A stretch of DNA of 9,074 nt from Roseovarius sp. UBA3070 (GCA_002366775.1 DFBW01000252.1:1-9074), one strand, 5' to 3'; positions 1-6,257 are shown, numbered from the stretch's first letter. The notes: generated by a model not told the origin, from the letters alone. Program-made: numbers and translations.

Positions 1-356
1 CGGCCAAGCCTGCCATCCCCATCCATATCCAGCCCCGTAGGAACACCGGAATTGGGTGGCAGGGCAAAAATATGAGGATAGTCCACGCCACCAACAGCCA
101 GCCATGCCTGCAACGCGCTCAGCGCGTCCAGCCCATGATCAAAATCTACATTTTGCAGCACCAAAATGTCAGGCCCGACCTGTGCCACCACATCCCGAAC
201 GGCAATCAGCTGGGGGTCTTTGCCCTTCAAAATATCGCGCAGCAACAGGCCGGGGCCATCGCGTGTCAGCTCAGCATTGTAGGTGGCAATTCGCAGCGTC
301 TCGGCCTGCACTGACACATCAGGCAGCCCCAGCAGACAAAACAAAGATAGGATCAG
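1..356 (-). CDS. Exported endonuclease/exonuclease/phosphatase-fold protein, N-terminal part (cut by left window edge)
   Basis: About 118 residues are visible. A hydrophobic stretch (ILSLFCLLGLPDVSVQA) reads as a signal peptide ending in a Val-Gln-Ala cleavage-like site, so the protein is probably exported. It is followed by ETLRIATYNAEL, the first strand of the EEP (DNase I-like) fold with its TYN motif, and by GPDILVLQN, the second core strand. Near the edge lies a GVPTGLDMDGDGRLG segment that I associate with a group of bacterial EEP proteins; its DMDGDG matches a DxDxDG calcium-loop pattern. The position after LQ, usually a metal-binding Glu in EEP enzymes, is Asn here, so activity is uncertain. 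No ATG, GTG or TTG precedes the whole signal peptide in this frame. The best start is a CTG at 356-354 overlapping the upstream gene's TGA (CTGA); a TTG at 344 would cut the signal peptide short. Likely cotranscribed with the membrane protein gene. Substrate unknown. Confidence 0.75.
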   Translation of the reverse strand, partial: MILSLFCLLGLPDVSVQAETLRIATYNAELTRDGPGLLLRDILKGKDPQLIAVRDVVAQVGPDILVLQNVDFDHGLDALSALQAWLAVGGVDYPHIFALPPNSGVPTGLDMDGDGRLG

Positions 357-1291
357 GCGCGTTGCAAGGCGTCGGCGTCGTGCTCGGCGTAGGCGCGTTT
401 GCGCTTTTCCTCGATCAGATCGGCAATCCGGCTCATTGCGATGCCACGCATCAACATGCTTGCTGGTAGGAATGCCCATGCCGTTACTGTCCAGACCAAA
501 GTTTGCGGATCCGCCATTGAAATTGGATCAATAAAGGCCGATGCCGCCTTGACCACTGCGGGTATGATAAACGGCAAAAGCGCGCCAAGTACAATGTGAA
601 GACCTGCATCACGTTTCAAACGCGCCAGCACGTCGCCGCCGCCGGTTGGATCAAACAAAGGCAAGTTCATCCAGACATTGAACGCGCCCGAGCGCGTAGG
701 CCACCCCAGCAAACGCACACAGGACAAAAAGGCAAACATCATCACCAATGACACCATGTACGAAATGCCCGATGAGGTGCGCACCAGGCTGACCAGTTCA
801 GGCGTGGAATCCGAAGGCAGCATCAGCACCATCAGGCGCACAGGTGAATAGGGAAAATCAATCGCACTGCCCAGATCATGCCCCAGCTTGGTCAGCAGAT
901 ACCCCCAGTTAGAGTGAACATGTGTTTCGCGGCAAATCAACGTAAGCAAGATGATCGACGCCGCCAGACCGCCAAACTTCAGCCGGTTATAGGGGGGCGC
1001 AAAACGGAACTCGATGATGCTGGGGGATGTGCCATAATATTCAATGAAGGTCATAGACGCGGCAATGATCGCAAGGACCACAACCAGCTGTTCCGCATCA
1101 GCGCCTGTTGTTGACAACAACAACGACGGAGTCACCACCAAAAGGGCGACCAAAAATGCACGCACAAGCGCACTTGCCAGCTGTGAAACCACTGCTTTTT
1201 TCCCTTCAACCTGGCCCGAAGCAGTGCGATGCTGCGTCGTTGTCCCAACTTGATCCCGCACATTGTGGCGGTATGCCTCATTCTTGCCCAA
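353..1291 (-). CDS. Conserved-type membrane protein of unknown function (six predicted membrane segments)
   Basis: I do not recognise a named family. From the TTG at 1291 the protein has 312 residues: a hydrophilic N-terminus of about 35 residues, then hydrophobic stretches readable as six membrane helices: ALVRAFLVALLVV, EQLVVVLAIIAASMTF, LKFGGLAASIILLTLI, SYMVSLVMMFAFLS, GLHIVLGALLPFIIPAVV and TLVWTVTAWAFLPASML. The C-terminus is charged (IEEKRKRAYAEHDAD) and probably cytoplasmic. I chose TTG 1291 because AGAGGG lies 6 bases upstream. Alternatives are GTG 1315, which has no spaced ribosome site, and GTG 1192 after GAAGGGAA, which would leave almost no leader before the first helix. It lies downstream of leuD on the same strand and its stop overlaps the start of the EEP-fold gene, so those two are probably coupled. 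A role in leucine synthesis is not implied; the position may be only historical. Confidence 0.75.
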   Translation of the reverse strand: MGKNEAYRHNVRDQVGTTTQHRTASGQVEGKKAVVSQLASALVRAFLVALLVVTPSLLLSTTGADAEQLVVVLAIIAASMTFIEYYGTSPSIIEFRFAPPYNRLKFGGLAASIILLTLICRETHVHSNWGYLLTKLGHDLGSAIDFPYSPVRLMVLMLPSDSTPELVSLVRTSSGISYMVSLVMMFAFLSCVRLLGWPTRSGAFNVWMNLPLFDPTGGGDVLARLKRDAGLHIVLGALLPFIIPAVVKAASAFIDPISMADPQTLVWTVTAWAFLPASMLMRGIAMSRIADLIEEKRKRAYAEHDADALQRA

Positions 1292-1315
1292 TTTCTGCCC
1301 TCTTTCCTCAAGCAC

Positions 1316-1555
1316 CTCAAGAACTTGGTTAATAAGACTTAAAGTTTAGGGCAAATTCATGGGAGGACTGGTGCGGGAATGCATCAATTTTGGTGCGTAA
1401 TATTGACGGGCTAGTTGGCCAACACAACATGTAGCGGAAAACAGGAAGTCAGCCACAAGTATAACAATTCAATTGGTTAACTATTTGTTTCTACTGATCT
1501 CTCTTTTTTCTCTCAAAAGGGAGCGGCGCCGCACCCGAAAGCGCGGCGCTTGTAA
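1316..1555. other. Intergenic gap downstream of leuD
   Basis: The 240 bases hold the leuD terminator candidate at the right end, a CT/T-rich run (about 1498-1515), an AT-rich stretch (about 1455-1495) and a perfect 10-base palindrome GTTGGCCAAC at 1414-1423. A promoter for the downstream membrane protein gene could lie here: TATACT on the minus strand near 1460-1466 resembles a -10 box, but I find no matching -35 box at the right distance. No convincing small gene is seen. Confidence 0.4.
1526..1549 (-). terminator. Probable intrinsic terminator after leuC-leuD
   Basis: GCGCCGC (1526-1532) and GCGGCGC (1543-1549) form a 7-base-pair GC-only stem with a 10-base loop. An alternative, longer pairing with a bulge uses the AGCG/CGCT ends. 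On the minus strand the hairpin starts 6 bases after the leuD stop and is followed by CTCCCTTTTGAG, a short and imperfect T tract. Termination may be partial, which would let some transcripts continue into the membrane protein gene. Confidence 0.6.
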
Positions 1556-2161
1556 TCAAACCCAGGGCCTTGCAGCGCTGGCAGCGGCTTCAAATGTGTC
1601 AATTGAGGCGACATTGGCCATGGTCAGGCCGATATCGTCCAGCCCTTCCTGAAGGCAATGTTTTTTGAAGGCATCCACCTCAAAACCAATGCTTTCACCA
1701 TCCGAGGTGGTAATTGTCTGGGTATCCAGATCAATCTCCATCCGCGCGTTGGCACCCTTTTCGGCATCTTTCATCAGCACATCAATTTGCTCTTGAGGCA
1801 AGGTGATGAGCAAAATGCCGTTTTTGAAGCTGTTGTTGAAAAAGATATCGGCAAAACTGGGTGCGATGACACAGCGGATACCAAAGTCCTTGATCGCCCA
1901 AGGCGCATGTTCACGCGACGACCCACAGCCAAAATTCTTGCCTGCCACAATGATCTCGGCGGCGCGATACTGCGGTTTGTTCAACACGAAATCGGCAATC
2001 TCGTTACCGTCGCCATCATACCGCATCTCATCAAACAGATTAACGCCCAAACCCGAGCGTTTGATCGTTTTCAGAAATTGCTTAGGGATGATCATATCGG
2101 TGTCGATATTGATCATGGGCATTGGAGCCGCAACACCGCTGAAGTTTTCGAATTTATCCAT
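1556..2161 (-). CDS. leuD: 3-isopropylmalate dehydratase small subunit
   Basis: Small subunit of cytoplasmic isopropylmalate isomerase, which with LeuC converts 2-isopropylmalate to 3-isopropylmalate, the second committed step of leucine synthesis. The 201-residue length is normal for LeuD. Visible signatures: the N-terminal [27 protein letters not shown] with the NIDTD segment (residues 18-22), and the swivel-domain loop [17 protein letters not shown] (residues 74-90), the diagnostic LeuD/aconitase domain 4 motif that contacts substrate. [19 protein letters not shown] segment follows. The ATG shares one base with the leuC stop (TAATG), and AGGGAG at 2170-2175 inside leuC gives an 8-base spacing, so the subunits are translationally coupled. 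The downstream hairpin probably ends the transcript. No missing motif or frameshift is seen. Confidence 0.97.
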   Translation of the reverse strand: MDKFENFSGVAAPMPMINIDTDMIIPKQFLKTIKRSGLGVNLFDEMRYDGDGNEIADFVLNKPQYRAAEIIVAGKNFGCGSSREHAPWAIKDFGIRCVIAPSFADIFFNNSFKNGILLITLPQEQIDVLMKDAEKGANARMEIDLDTQTITTSDGESIGFEVDAFKKHCLQEGLDDIGLTMANVASIDTFEAAASAARPWV

Positions 2162-3567
2162 TACATCATCTCCCTAACATCCGTCAGCTTGCCGGTGATT
2201 GCCGCCGCTGCTGCCATTCCGGGCGATACCAGATGGGTGCGTCCGCCGCGGCCCTGGCGGCCTTCAAAGTTGCGGTTGGATGTGGCTGCACAACGCTCCT
2301 GCGGGGCCAGCTGATCAGGGTTCATCGCCAAACACATCGAGCACCCCGCAAGCCGCCATTCAAACCCGGCTTCCTTGAATATATCCGCCAGCCCTTCTTC
2401 CTCGGCCTGTGCGCGCACAAGACCAGATCCGGGAACGACCATCGCGCGGATACCGTCCTTCTTCTTTTTGCCCTTCAGGATTTCGGCCGCAGCACGCAAA
2501 TCCTCAATGCGACCATTGGTGCATGACCCGATGAAAACCGTATCAATCTCGATCTCGTTCAGCGGTGTACCCGGTGTCAGGCCCATATAATCAAGCGAGC
2601 GCTGCGCCGCATCCACCTTACCGCCCTCAAACTCCGATGCCGCAGGCACGGTGGCAGTGATTGGCAACACATCCTCGGGCGAGGTGCCCCATGTGACCAC
2701 CGGTGCGATGTCTTCACCTTTCAGCGTCAGCACCAGATCCCACTCAGCATCATCGTCAGAATAGAGCGTCTTCCACCAGTTCAGCGCAGCTTCCCACTGT
2801 GCACCTTTCGGCGCGTGCGGGCGGCCCATGCAATATTCAAACGTCTTTTCATCCGGCGCAATCAGACCTGCGCGTGCACCACCTTCAATGGCCATGTTGC
2901 AAACGGTCATGCGCCCTTCCATGGAAAGATCACGAATGGCCTCGCCACAGTATTCAATCACATAGCCGGTGCCACCCGCTGTGCCGGTTTCACCGATCAC
3001 ACTCAGGGTGATATCTTTGGCTGTCACGCCGGGGCGCAGCTTGCCGGTGATTTCCACCTTCATGTTCTTGGATTTCTGCTGGATCAACGTCTGCGTGGCC
3101 AGCACATGCTCTACCTCGGACGTGCCGATACCATGGGCCAATGCGCCAAACGCGCCGTGGGTTGCGGTATGGCTGTCGCCACACACAACCGTCATACCCG
3201 GCAAGGTCCAGCCCTGCTCGGGCCCGACGATATGCACGATGCCCTGACGCACATCGCTTACCGGGTAATAATGAATGCCAAATTCCTTGGCGTTGGTATC
3301 CAGCGCTTCCACCTGAATGCGGCTGTCTTCGGTCATGGTGGCCGCATTGTCGCGGTCCAGCGTGGTCGGCACGTTGTGATCCGGCACAGCAATGGTTTTG
3401 TCAGGTGCACGCACCGAACGGCCCGCCATACGCAGCCCTTCAAAGGCCTGCGGGCTGGTCACTTCATGCACAAGGTGGCGGTCAATGTACAAAAGGCTGG
3501 TGCCATCTTCGGCTTCATGCGCCACATGCGCATCCCAGATTTTATCATAGAGTGTCTTGGGGGACAT
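2161..3567 (-). CDS. leuC: 3-isopropylmalate dehydratase large subunit
   Basis: Large, [4Fe-4S]-carrying subunit of isopropylmalate isomerase in leucine synthesis; works in the cytoplasm with LeuD. The 468 residues match the usual LeuC length of about 466. The aconitase-fold signatures are complete: [31 protein letters not shown], and the cluster-binding cysteines Cys349 ([13 protein letters not shown]), Cys409 and Cys412 ([14 protein letters not shown]). The C-terminal [10 protein letters not shown] motif is also intact. The start is ATG at 3567 with GGGAGAGGA at 3571-3579 just upstream. It is the first gene of a leuCD transcript, and its TAA overlaps the leuD ATG. No leuA or leuB is in the window; leuB may lie beyond the left edge, which is inference from gene order in related bacteria. 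The name isopropylmalate isomerase rather than aconitase is supported by length, motif set and the LeuD partner. Confidence 0.98.
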   Translation of the reverse strand: MSPKTLYDKIWDAHVAHEAEDGTSLLYIDRHLVHEVTSPQAFEGLRMAGRSVRAPDKTIAVPDHNVPTTLDRDNAATMTEDSRIQVEALDTNAKEFGIHYYPVSDVRQGIVHIVGPEQGWTLPGMTVVCGDSHTATHGAFGALAHGIGTSEVEHVLATQTLIQQKSKNMKVEITGKLRPGVTAKDITLSVIGETGTAGGTGYVIEYCGEAIRDLSMEGRMTVCNMAIEGGARAGLIAPDEKTFEYCMGRPHAPKGAQWEAALNWWKTLYSDDDAEWDLVLTLKGEDIAPVVTWGTSPEDVLPITATVPAASEFEGGKVDAAQRSLDYMGLTPGTPLNEIEIDTVFIGSCTNGRIEDLRAAAEILKGKKKKDGIRAMVVPGSGLVRAQAEEEGLADIFKEAGFEWRLAGCSMCLAMNPDQLAPQERCAATSNRNFEGRQGRGGRTHLVSPGMAAAAAITGKLTDVREMM

Positions 3568-3828
3568 GAGTCCTCTCCCATAGTTGTTTTAAGGTAAAGT
3601 CAGTCGTGACGGGGCCGGCACCTTATAGGTGGGCAAGAATTGTCTGCGATGCACCATAGAACCGCCAAGGCAGGCGGGCGCGATCATCCATGTCAAAAAT
3701 CCGTGTCATATGTCATGATTTACGCGTGCTACGCCTGAACTTCAAGGATTCTGTGTGCGGAGCAGACGTTTGTGCGCCGATGCCAACAACCGTCGGGAAT
3801 AAAGTTTGTGCAGCTCTGGCAAGGCAGA
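3568..3828 (-). promoter_or_regulatory. leuC upstream region (promoter and 5' leader not pinned down)
   Basis: These 261 bases separate the response regulator gene from leuC, both on the minus strand, so they should contain the end of one transcript and the leuC promoter. On the minus strand a TTGACA lies near 3692-3697 but lacks a good -10 box 16-18 bases on. A TATAAG -10-like box at 3622-3627 sits inside the palindrome CACCTATAAGGTG (3619-3631) but has only a weak -35 partner. A small hairpin, CCGCC(6)GGCGG, lies at 3662-3677. No convincing terminator for the regulator gene and no leucine-rich leader peptide is visible. Confidence 0.35.
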
Positions 3829-4530
3829 TCAATCCGGCGCCAGCATGTAGCCTTCGCCGCGCACGGTTTGCAGATAGCGGGGCTGTTTCGGGTCGGCTTC
3901 AATCTTGCGGCGCAAGCGGGTGATCTGCACATCCACCGCGCGCTCCTGAGCCTGACCCCCGTCACGGCCCAGATCCTCAACCAGCTTGGTGCGGCTAACC
4001 GGCGCGCGCAAATTCTCTGAGAAGATGCGCATCAACTGCACCTCAGTGGCCGTCAGGCGTACCAGTTGATCCCCCTGCAACAACTCAGCGCGCTCAATAT
4101 CATAGCGCACCGGACCAAGGTTTAACATTTTGGGCGTGGTGCTTTCCGGCTCAGGCTCGGGCATGCGGCGCAAAATGGCATTGATCCTGAGCAGCAGTTC
4201 CTTTGGCTCAAACGGCTTGGCCAGATAATCATCCGCCCCGGCCTCAAGCCCGGCAATCCGGTCGTCAGTTTCACCCTTGGCCGTCAGCAGCAAAATCGGT
4301 GTTTCCAGCGTTTCGCGCAACGCACGGGTCAACGCGACACCATCTTCGCCCGGCATCATGACATCCATCACGATCAGGTCAAATTCCAGCCCCGACAGGA
4401 TTGATCTGGCATGCGCCGCATCACGCGCCACAGACACCAAATACCCGTTGCGCTGCAAAAACTTGCGCAGCAGGCCACGGATGCGTTCATCATCATCGAC
4501 GATCAGCAGATGAGGGGCAGGTTCACTCAT
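3829..4530 (-). CDS. petR: OmpR/PhoB-family response regulator, PetR-like
   Basis: Cytoplasmic two-component response regulator that binds DNA when phosphorylated. The 233 residues hold a receiver domain (about 6-122) with acidic pocket Asp12-Asp13-Asp14, phospho-acceptor Asp56 (VMDVMMPGEDG), Thr83 (LLLTAKG) and Lys105 (LAKPFEPKELLLR), then a short Pro/Glu linker and a winged-helix domain (about 136-230) with QERAVDVQITRLRRKIE as recognition helix and the YLQTVRGEGYML wing. All phosphorylation residues are present. The start ATG overlaps the stop of the upstream MarR-type gene (ATGA), with AAGGA 9 bases before it. That pairing and the sequence character resemble PetP-PetR of Rhodobacter capsulatus, reported as needed for growth and linked to cytochrome bc1 genes; the name is by resemblance from memory. 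No histidine kinase gene is in the window, so its partner is encoded elsewhere or it is an orphan. Confidence 0.9.
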   Translation of the reverse strand: MSEPAPHLLIVDDDERIRGLLRKFLQRNGYLVSVARDAAHARSILSGLEFDLIVMDVMMPGEDGVALTRALRETLETPILLLTAKGETDDRIAGLEAGADDYLAKPFEPKELLLRINAILRRMPEPEPESTTPKMLNLGPVRYDIERAELLQGDQLVRLTATEVQLMRIFSENLRAPVSRTKLVEDLGRDGGQAQERAVDVQITRLRRKIEADPKQPRYLQTVRGEGYMLAPD

Positions 4531-5024
4531 ATCTCACTATCCTTCAGGGTTTGATATTGCCTGCGCAACTCCGGGTCCATCATCGCTTCCAGCACCTTGC
4601 GGAAACCCGCCACAGCCTCGGGTCCGGCCGCCCGGTAGGCCGCGCGCATGCGGGCACGTTGTGCATCAGATAGTTTGCGCTCCAGGGTAGCGCCGTCTTG
4701 TGTCAAAAACAGATGCCGTTCACGACGGTCTGATTTACCCACACGGCTGTCCACCAACCCATCCTCAACCAATGTCCGCAACACTCGGTTCAGGGATTGC
4801 TTGGTTACACCCAGCGTCAACAACAAATTGTTGATAGTGGTGCCGGGGCTGCGCGCAATAAAGTAGATCGCCCTGTGGTGCGCGCGCCCATAAGCCATGG
4901 TTGAAAGTATTCGATCAGGATCAGCCGTAAAACCGCGATAGGCAAAGAACATGGCCTCACTACCCTGGCCCAACTGTTCATCGGTCAGAAACAGAAGTTC
5001 GCCGCCACCTTGCACCTCGGACAT
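4527..5024 (-). CDS. petP: MarR-family transcriptional regulator, PetP-like
   Basis: Cytoplasmic winged-helix regulator, 165 residues from the chosen ATG. Residues 43-60 (MAYGRAHHRAIYFIARSP) form the helix leading into the helix-turn-helix (about 61-90, containing GVTKQSLNRVLRTLVEDGLV); the wing carries GKSDRRERHLFLT with the DRR signature of MarR proteins. The N- and C-terminal parts (AYRGFTADPDRIL and FRKVLEAMMDPELRRQY) would form the dimer interface. ATG 5024 is preferred over GTG 5030 because GGAGGT at 5029-5034 is a near-ideal ribosome site 4 bases before the ATG and would overlap the GTG. It overlaps the response regulator gene by ATGA and diverges from ilvE across 167 bases, so autoregulation or ilvE control is possible but unproven. 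The effector is unknown; PetP naming rests on gene pairing and remembered similarity. Confidence 0.88.
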   Translation of the reverse strand: MSEVQGGGELLFLTDEQLGQGSEAMFFAYRGFTADPDRILSTMAYGRAHHRAIYFIARSPGTTINNLLLTLGVTKQSLNRVLRTLVEDGLVDSRVGKSDRRERHLFLTQDGATLERKLSDAQRARMRAAYRAAGPEAVAGFRKVLEAMMDPELRRQYQTLKDSEI

Positions 5025-5060
5025 ACCCACCTCCGTTCACTTTCACAGCTTCACTTTGTC

Positions 5061-5089
5061 ATAATAGGACAGCTTTGTTGACATTCCAA
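5061..5089 (-). promoter_or_regulatory. Predicted sigma-70-type promoter of the petP-petR pair
   Basis: On the minus strand, TTGGAA (5089-5084) and TATTAT (5066-5061) are separated by exactly 17 bases, 4/6 and 5/6 matches to the consensus boxes. Transcription would start a few bases on, leaving a short leader before the ATG at 5024. Its -35 box abuts the ilvE -35 box. Predicted by eye. Confidence 0.45.
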
Positions 5090-5106
5090 GTATCAACTGT
5101 TAGCGA
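5078..5106 (+). promoter_or_regulatory. Predicted promoter of ilvE
   Basis: A perfect TTGACA at 5078-5083 is followed after 17 bases by TAGCGA (5101-5106), a poor -10 match; TTAGCG at 16 bases is an alternative. The strong -35 with a weak -10 is a pattern compatible with activator help. The implied leader is about 80 bases and contains an inverted repeat and a tiny ORF. Predicted by eye. Confidence 0.4.
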
Positions 5107-5130
5107 TTCGCAGCTTATGCGTAATTTAAT

Positions 5131-5143
5131 GTCCGAAACGGAC
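5131..5143. repeat. Perfect inverted repeat in the ilvE leader
   Basis: GTCCG AAA CGGAC: 5-base arms and a 3-base centre, placed about 25 bases after the predicted ilvE -10 box. It could be a protein-binding site or a small RNA hairpin. A second perfect palindrome, TTGCGCAA, lies at 5149-5156. Function is inference only. Confidence 0.4.
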
Positions 5144-5178
5144 GTATTTTGCGCAACATATGCAAAGCGACTTATTGC

Positions 5179-5184
5179 AAGGAG
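5179..5184 (+). promoter_or_regulatory. Ribosome binding site that fixes the ilvE start
   Basis: AAGGAG lies 7 bases before the ATG at 5192. The reading frame is open upstream to 5075 and contains earlier in-frame start codons (for example ATG at 5117), but none has a comparable site, so ATG 5192 is taken as the true start. Confidence 0.8.
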
Positions 5185-5191
5185 ATGCGCC

Positions 5192-6058
5192 ATGACTGGC
5201 TATGATGATCGTGACGGCAAGATTTGGATGGATGGTAAACTGATCGACTGGCGCGCCGCCAACGTTCATGTCCTGACCCATGCCATGCATTATGCCTCGT
5301 CGGTATTTGAGGGTGAGCGCGCCTATAACGGCAAAATCTTCAAAAGCCGCGAACACTCTGAGCGCCTGCATTTTTCGGCAGGCCAGCTGGATTTTCAGAT
5401 CCCTTACACGGTGGATGAAATCGAAGCCGCCAAGCAAGAAGTCCTGATGGCCAATGGCCTGACCGATGGCTATGTGCGCGCCCTCGCATGGCGTGGTGCA
5501 GGCGAGGACATGGGTGTCGCATCGGCGCTTAACCCGGTGCATCTGTGCATCGCAGCGTGGGAATGGGGCGCCTATTACGGCGACGCCAAGATGAAGGGGG
5601 CCAAGCTCGACATTTCCAAATGGAAACGCCCCTCCCCCGAAACCATCCCGGTGCATGCCAAGGCTGCGGGCCTGTATATGATCTGCACCATATCCAAACA
5701 CGCCGCCGAGGCCAAAGGGTGTTCGGATGCCCTGTTCATGGATTACCGCGGCTATGTGGCCGAAGCGACAGGCGCCAACATCTTCTTTGTGAAAGACGGC
5801 GAAGTGCACACACCCGACGCCGATTGCTTTCTCAATGGTCTGACCCGTCAGACGGTTATCGGAATGTTGAAGGACCGCCAGGTAAAAGTGCACGAGCGCC
5901 ACATCATGCCCGAAGAAATGGAAGGCTTTGAGCAATGCTGGCTGACCGGCACCGCCGCCGAAGTTACACCCGTAGGCCAAATCGGGGATTACCGGTTTGA
6001 AGTCGGTGCACTGACGCGAGAGATTTCACAAGGCTATGAGAAGCTGGTGCGCAGCTAA
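5192..6058 (+). CDS. ilvE: Branched-chain amino acid aminotransferase
   Basis: PLP-dependent fold-type IV transaminase that moves amino groups between glutamate and the 2-oxo acids of leucine, isoleucine and valine: the last synthetic step and first degradative step, in the cytoplasm. From ATG 5192 it has 288 residues, normal for the family. Visible features: ASSVFEGERAYNGKIF near the N-terminus (residues 35-50), RALAWRG (96-102), the PLP-binding Lys157 in VHAKAAGLY, the YVAEATGANIFFV segment with Glu191 contacting the cofactor, LNGLTRQTVI (214-223), and LTGTAAEVTPV (251-261), which binds the phosphate and substrate side. TISKHAAEAKG after the lysine is typical of alphaproteobacterial IlvE. 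It stands alone on the plus strand, diverges from the petPR-like pair and ends at a strong terminator. D-amino acid transaminase is a less likely alternative, given the GTAAEVTP motif and the leucine-synthesis neighbours. Confidence 0.95.
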   Translation: MTGYDDRDGKIWMDGKLIDWRAANVHVLTHAMHYASSVFEGERAYNGKIFKSREHSERLHFSAGQLDFQIPYTVDEIEAAKQEVLMANGLTDGYVRALAWRGAGEDMGVASALNPVHLCIAAWEWGAYYGDAKMKGAKLDISKWKRPSPETIPVHAKAAGLYMICTISKHAAEAKGCSDALFMDYRGYVAEATGANIFFVKDGEVHTPDADCFLNGLTRQTVIGMLKDRQVKVHERHIMPEEMEGFEQCWLTGTAAEVTPVGQIGDYRFEVGALTREISQGYEKLVRS

Positions 6059-6090
6059 GCCACAACGTCTGATAAAGTTTCAAAAACCTC

Positions 6091-6125
6091 TCACGGCGCG
6101 GGTCACCTGCGCCGTGATTTGTTTT
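6091..6125 (+). terminator. Intrinsic terminator of ilvE
   Basis: TCACGGCGC (6091-6099) and GCGCCGTGA (6109-6117) form a perfect 9-base-pair stem with a 9-base loop, followed at once by TTTGTTTT. It lies 32 bases after the ilvE stop codon. Confidence 0.9.
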
Positions 6126-6203
6126 GAGACATCAATCATCGACAGCCAACTCGTTGTGCTGAGCATTGCATACACTTCGGTCTTCAAAAGTCGCGCCTAA
6201 CAG

Positions 6204-6232
6204 AAAAAGGCCGGGCAACATCACCCGGCCTT
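6204..6232 (-). terminator. Intrinsic terminator of the pot-type operon
   Basis: AAGGCCGGG (6207-6215) and CCCGGCCTT (6224-6232) pair perfectly around an 8-base loop. On the minus strand the stem runs into a TTTTT tract (A-run at 6204-6208), about 25 bases after the PotC-like stop. Together with the ilvE terminator it insulates two converging transcripts. About 65 bases between 6126 and 6203 hold nothing I recognise. Confidence 0.9.
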
Positions 6233-6257
6233 CGCCTGATTTTCAATGTCTCAGCGA

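Noticed and set aside
1658..2314. Long plus-strand reading frame (218 codons) opposite leuD and leuC
   Set aside because: It lies antisense to two clear enzymes with complete motifs, spans their junction, has no recognisable domain and no ribosome site; it is a by-product of codon use in the real genes.
2815..3597. Long plus-strand reading frame (260 codons) opposite leuC
   Set aside because: Antisense to the diagnostic leuC motifs; His/Cys-rich composition is what a reverse-strand shadow of a GC-rich gene looks like.
3662..3677. Hairpin CCGCC(6)GGCGG considered as the terminator of the response regulator gene
   Set aside because: The stem has only 5 base pairs, no T tract follows on the minus strand, and it lies about 150 bases after the stop codon.
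3623..3691. Tiny minus-strand ORF (22 residues, starting MDDRARLPWRFYG) before leuC, considered as a leader peptide
   Set aside because: No ribosome site precedes it, it lacks a leucine run, and no alternative terminator hairpins are visible, so attenuation is unsupported. An overlapping 22-residue ORF starting MVHRRQFLP was rejected for the same reasons.
5126..5980. Minus-strand reading frame (284 codons) opposite ilvE
   Set aside because: The plus strand encodes a complete aminotransferase with Lys157 and cofactor motifs; the opposite frame has no recognisable fold.
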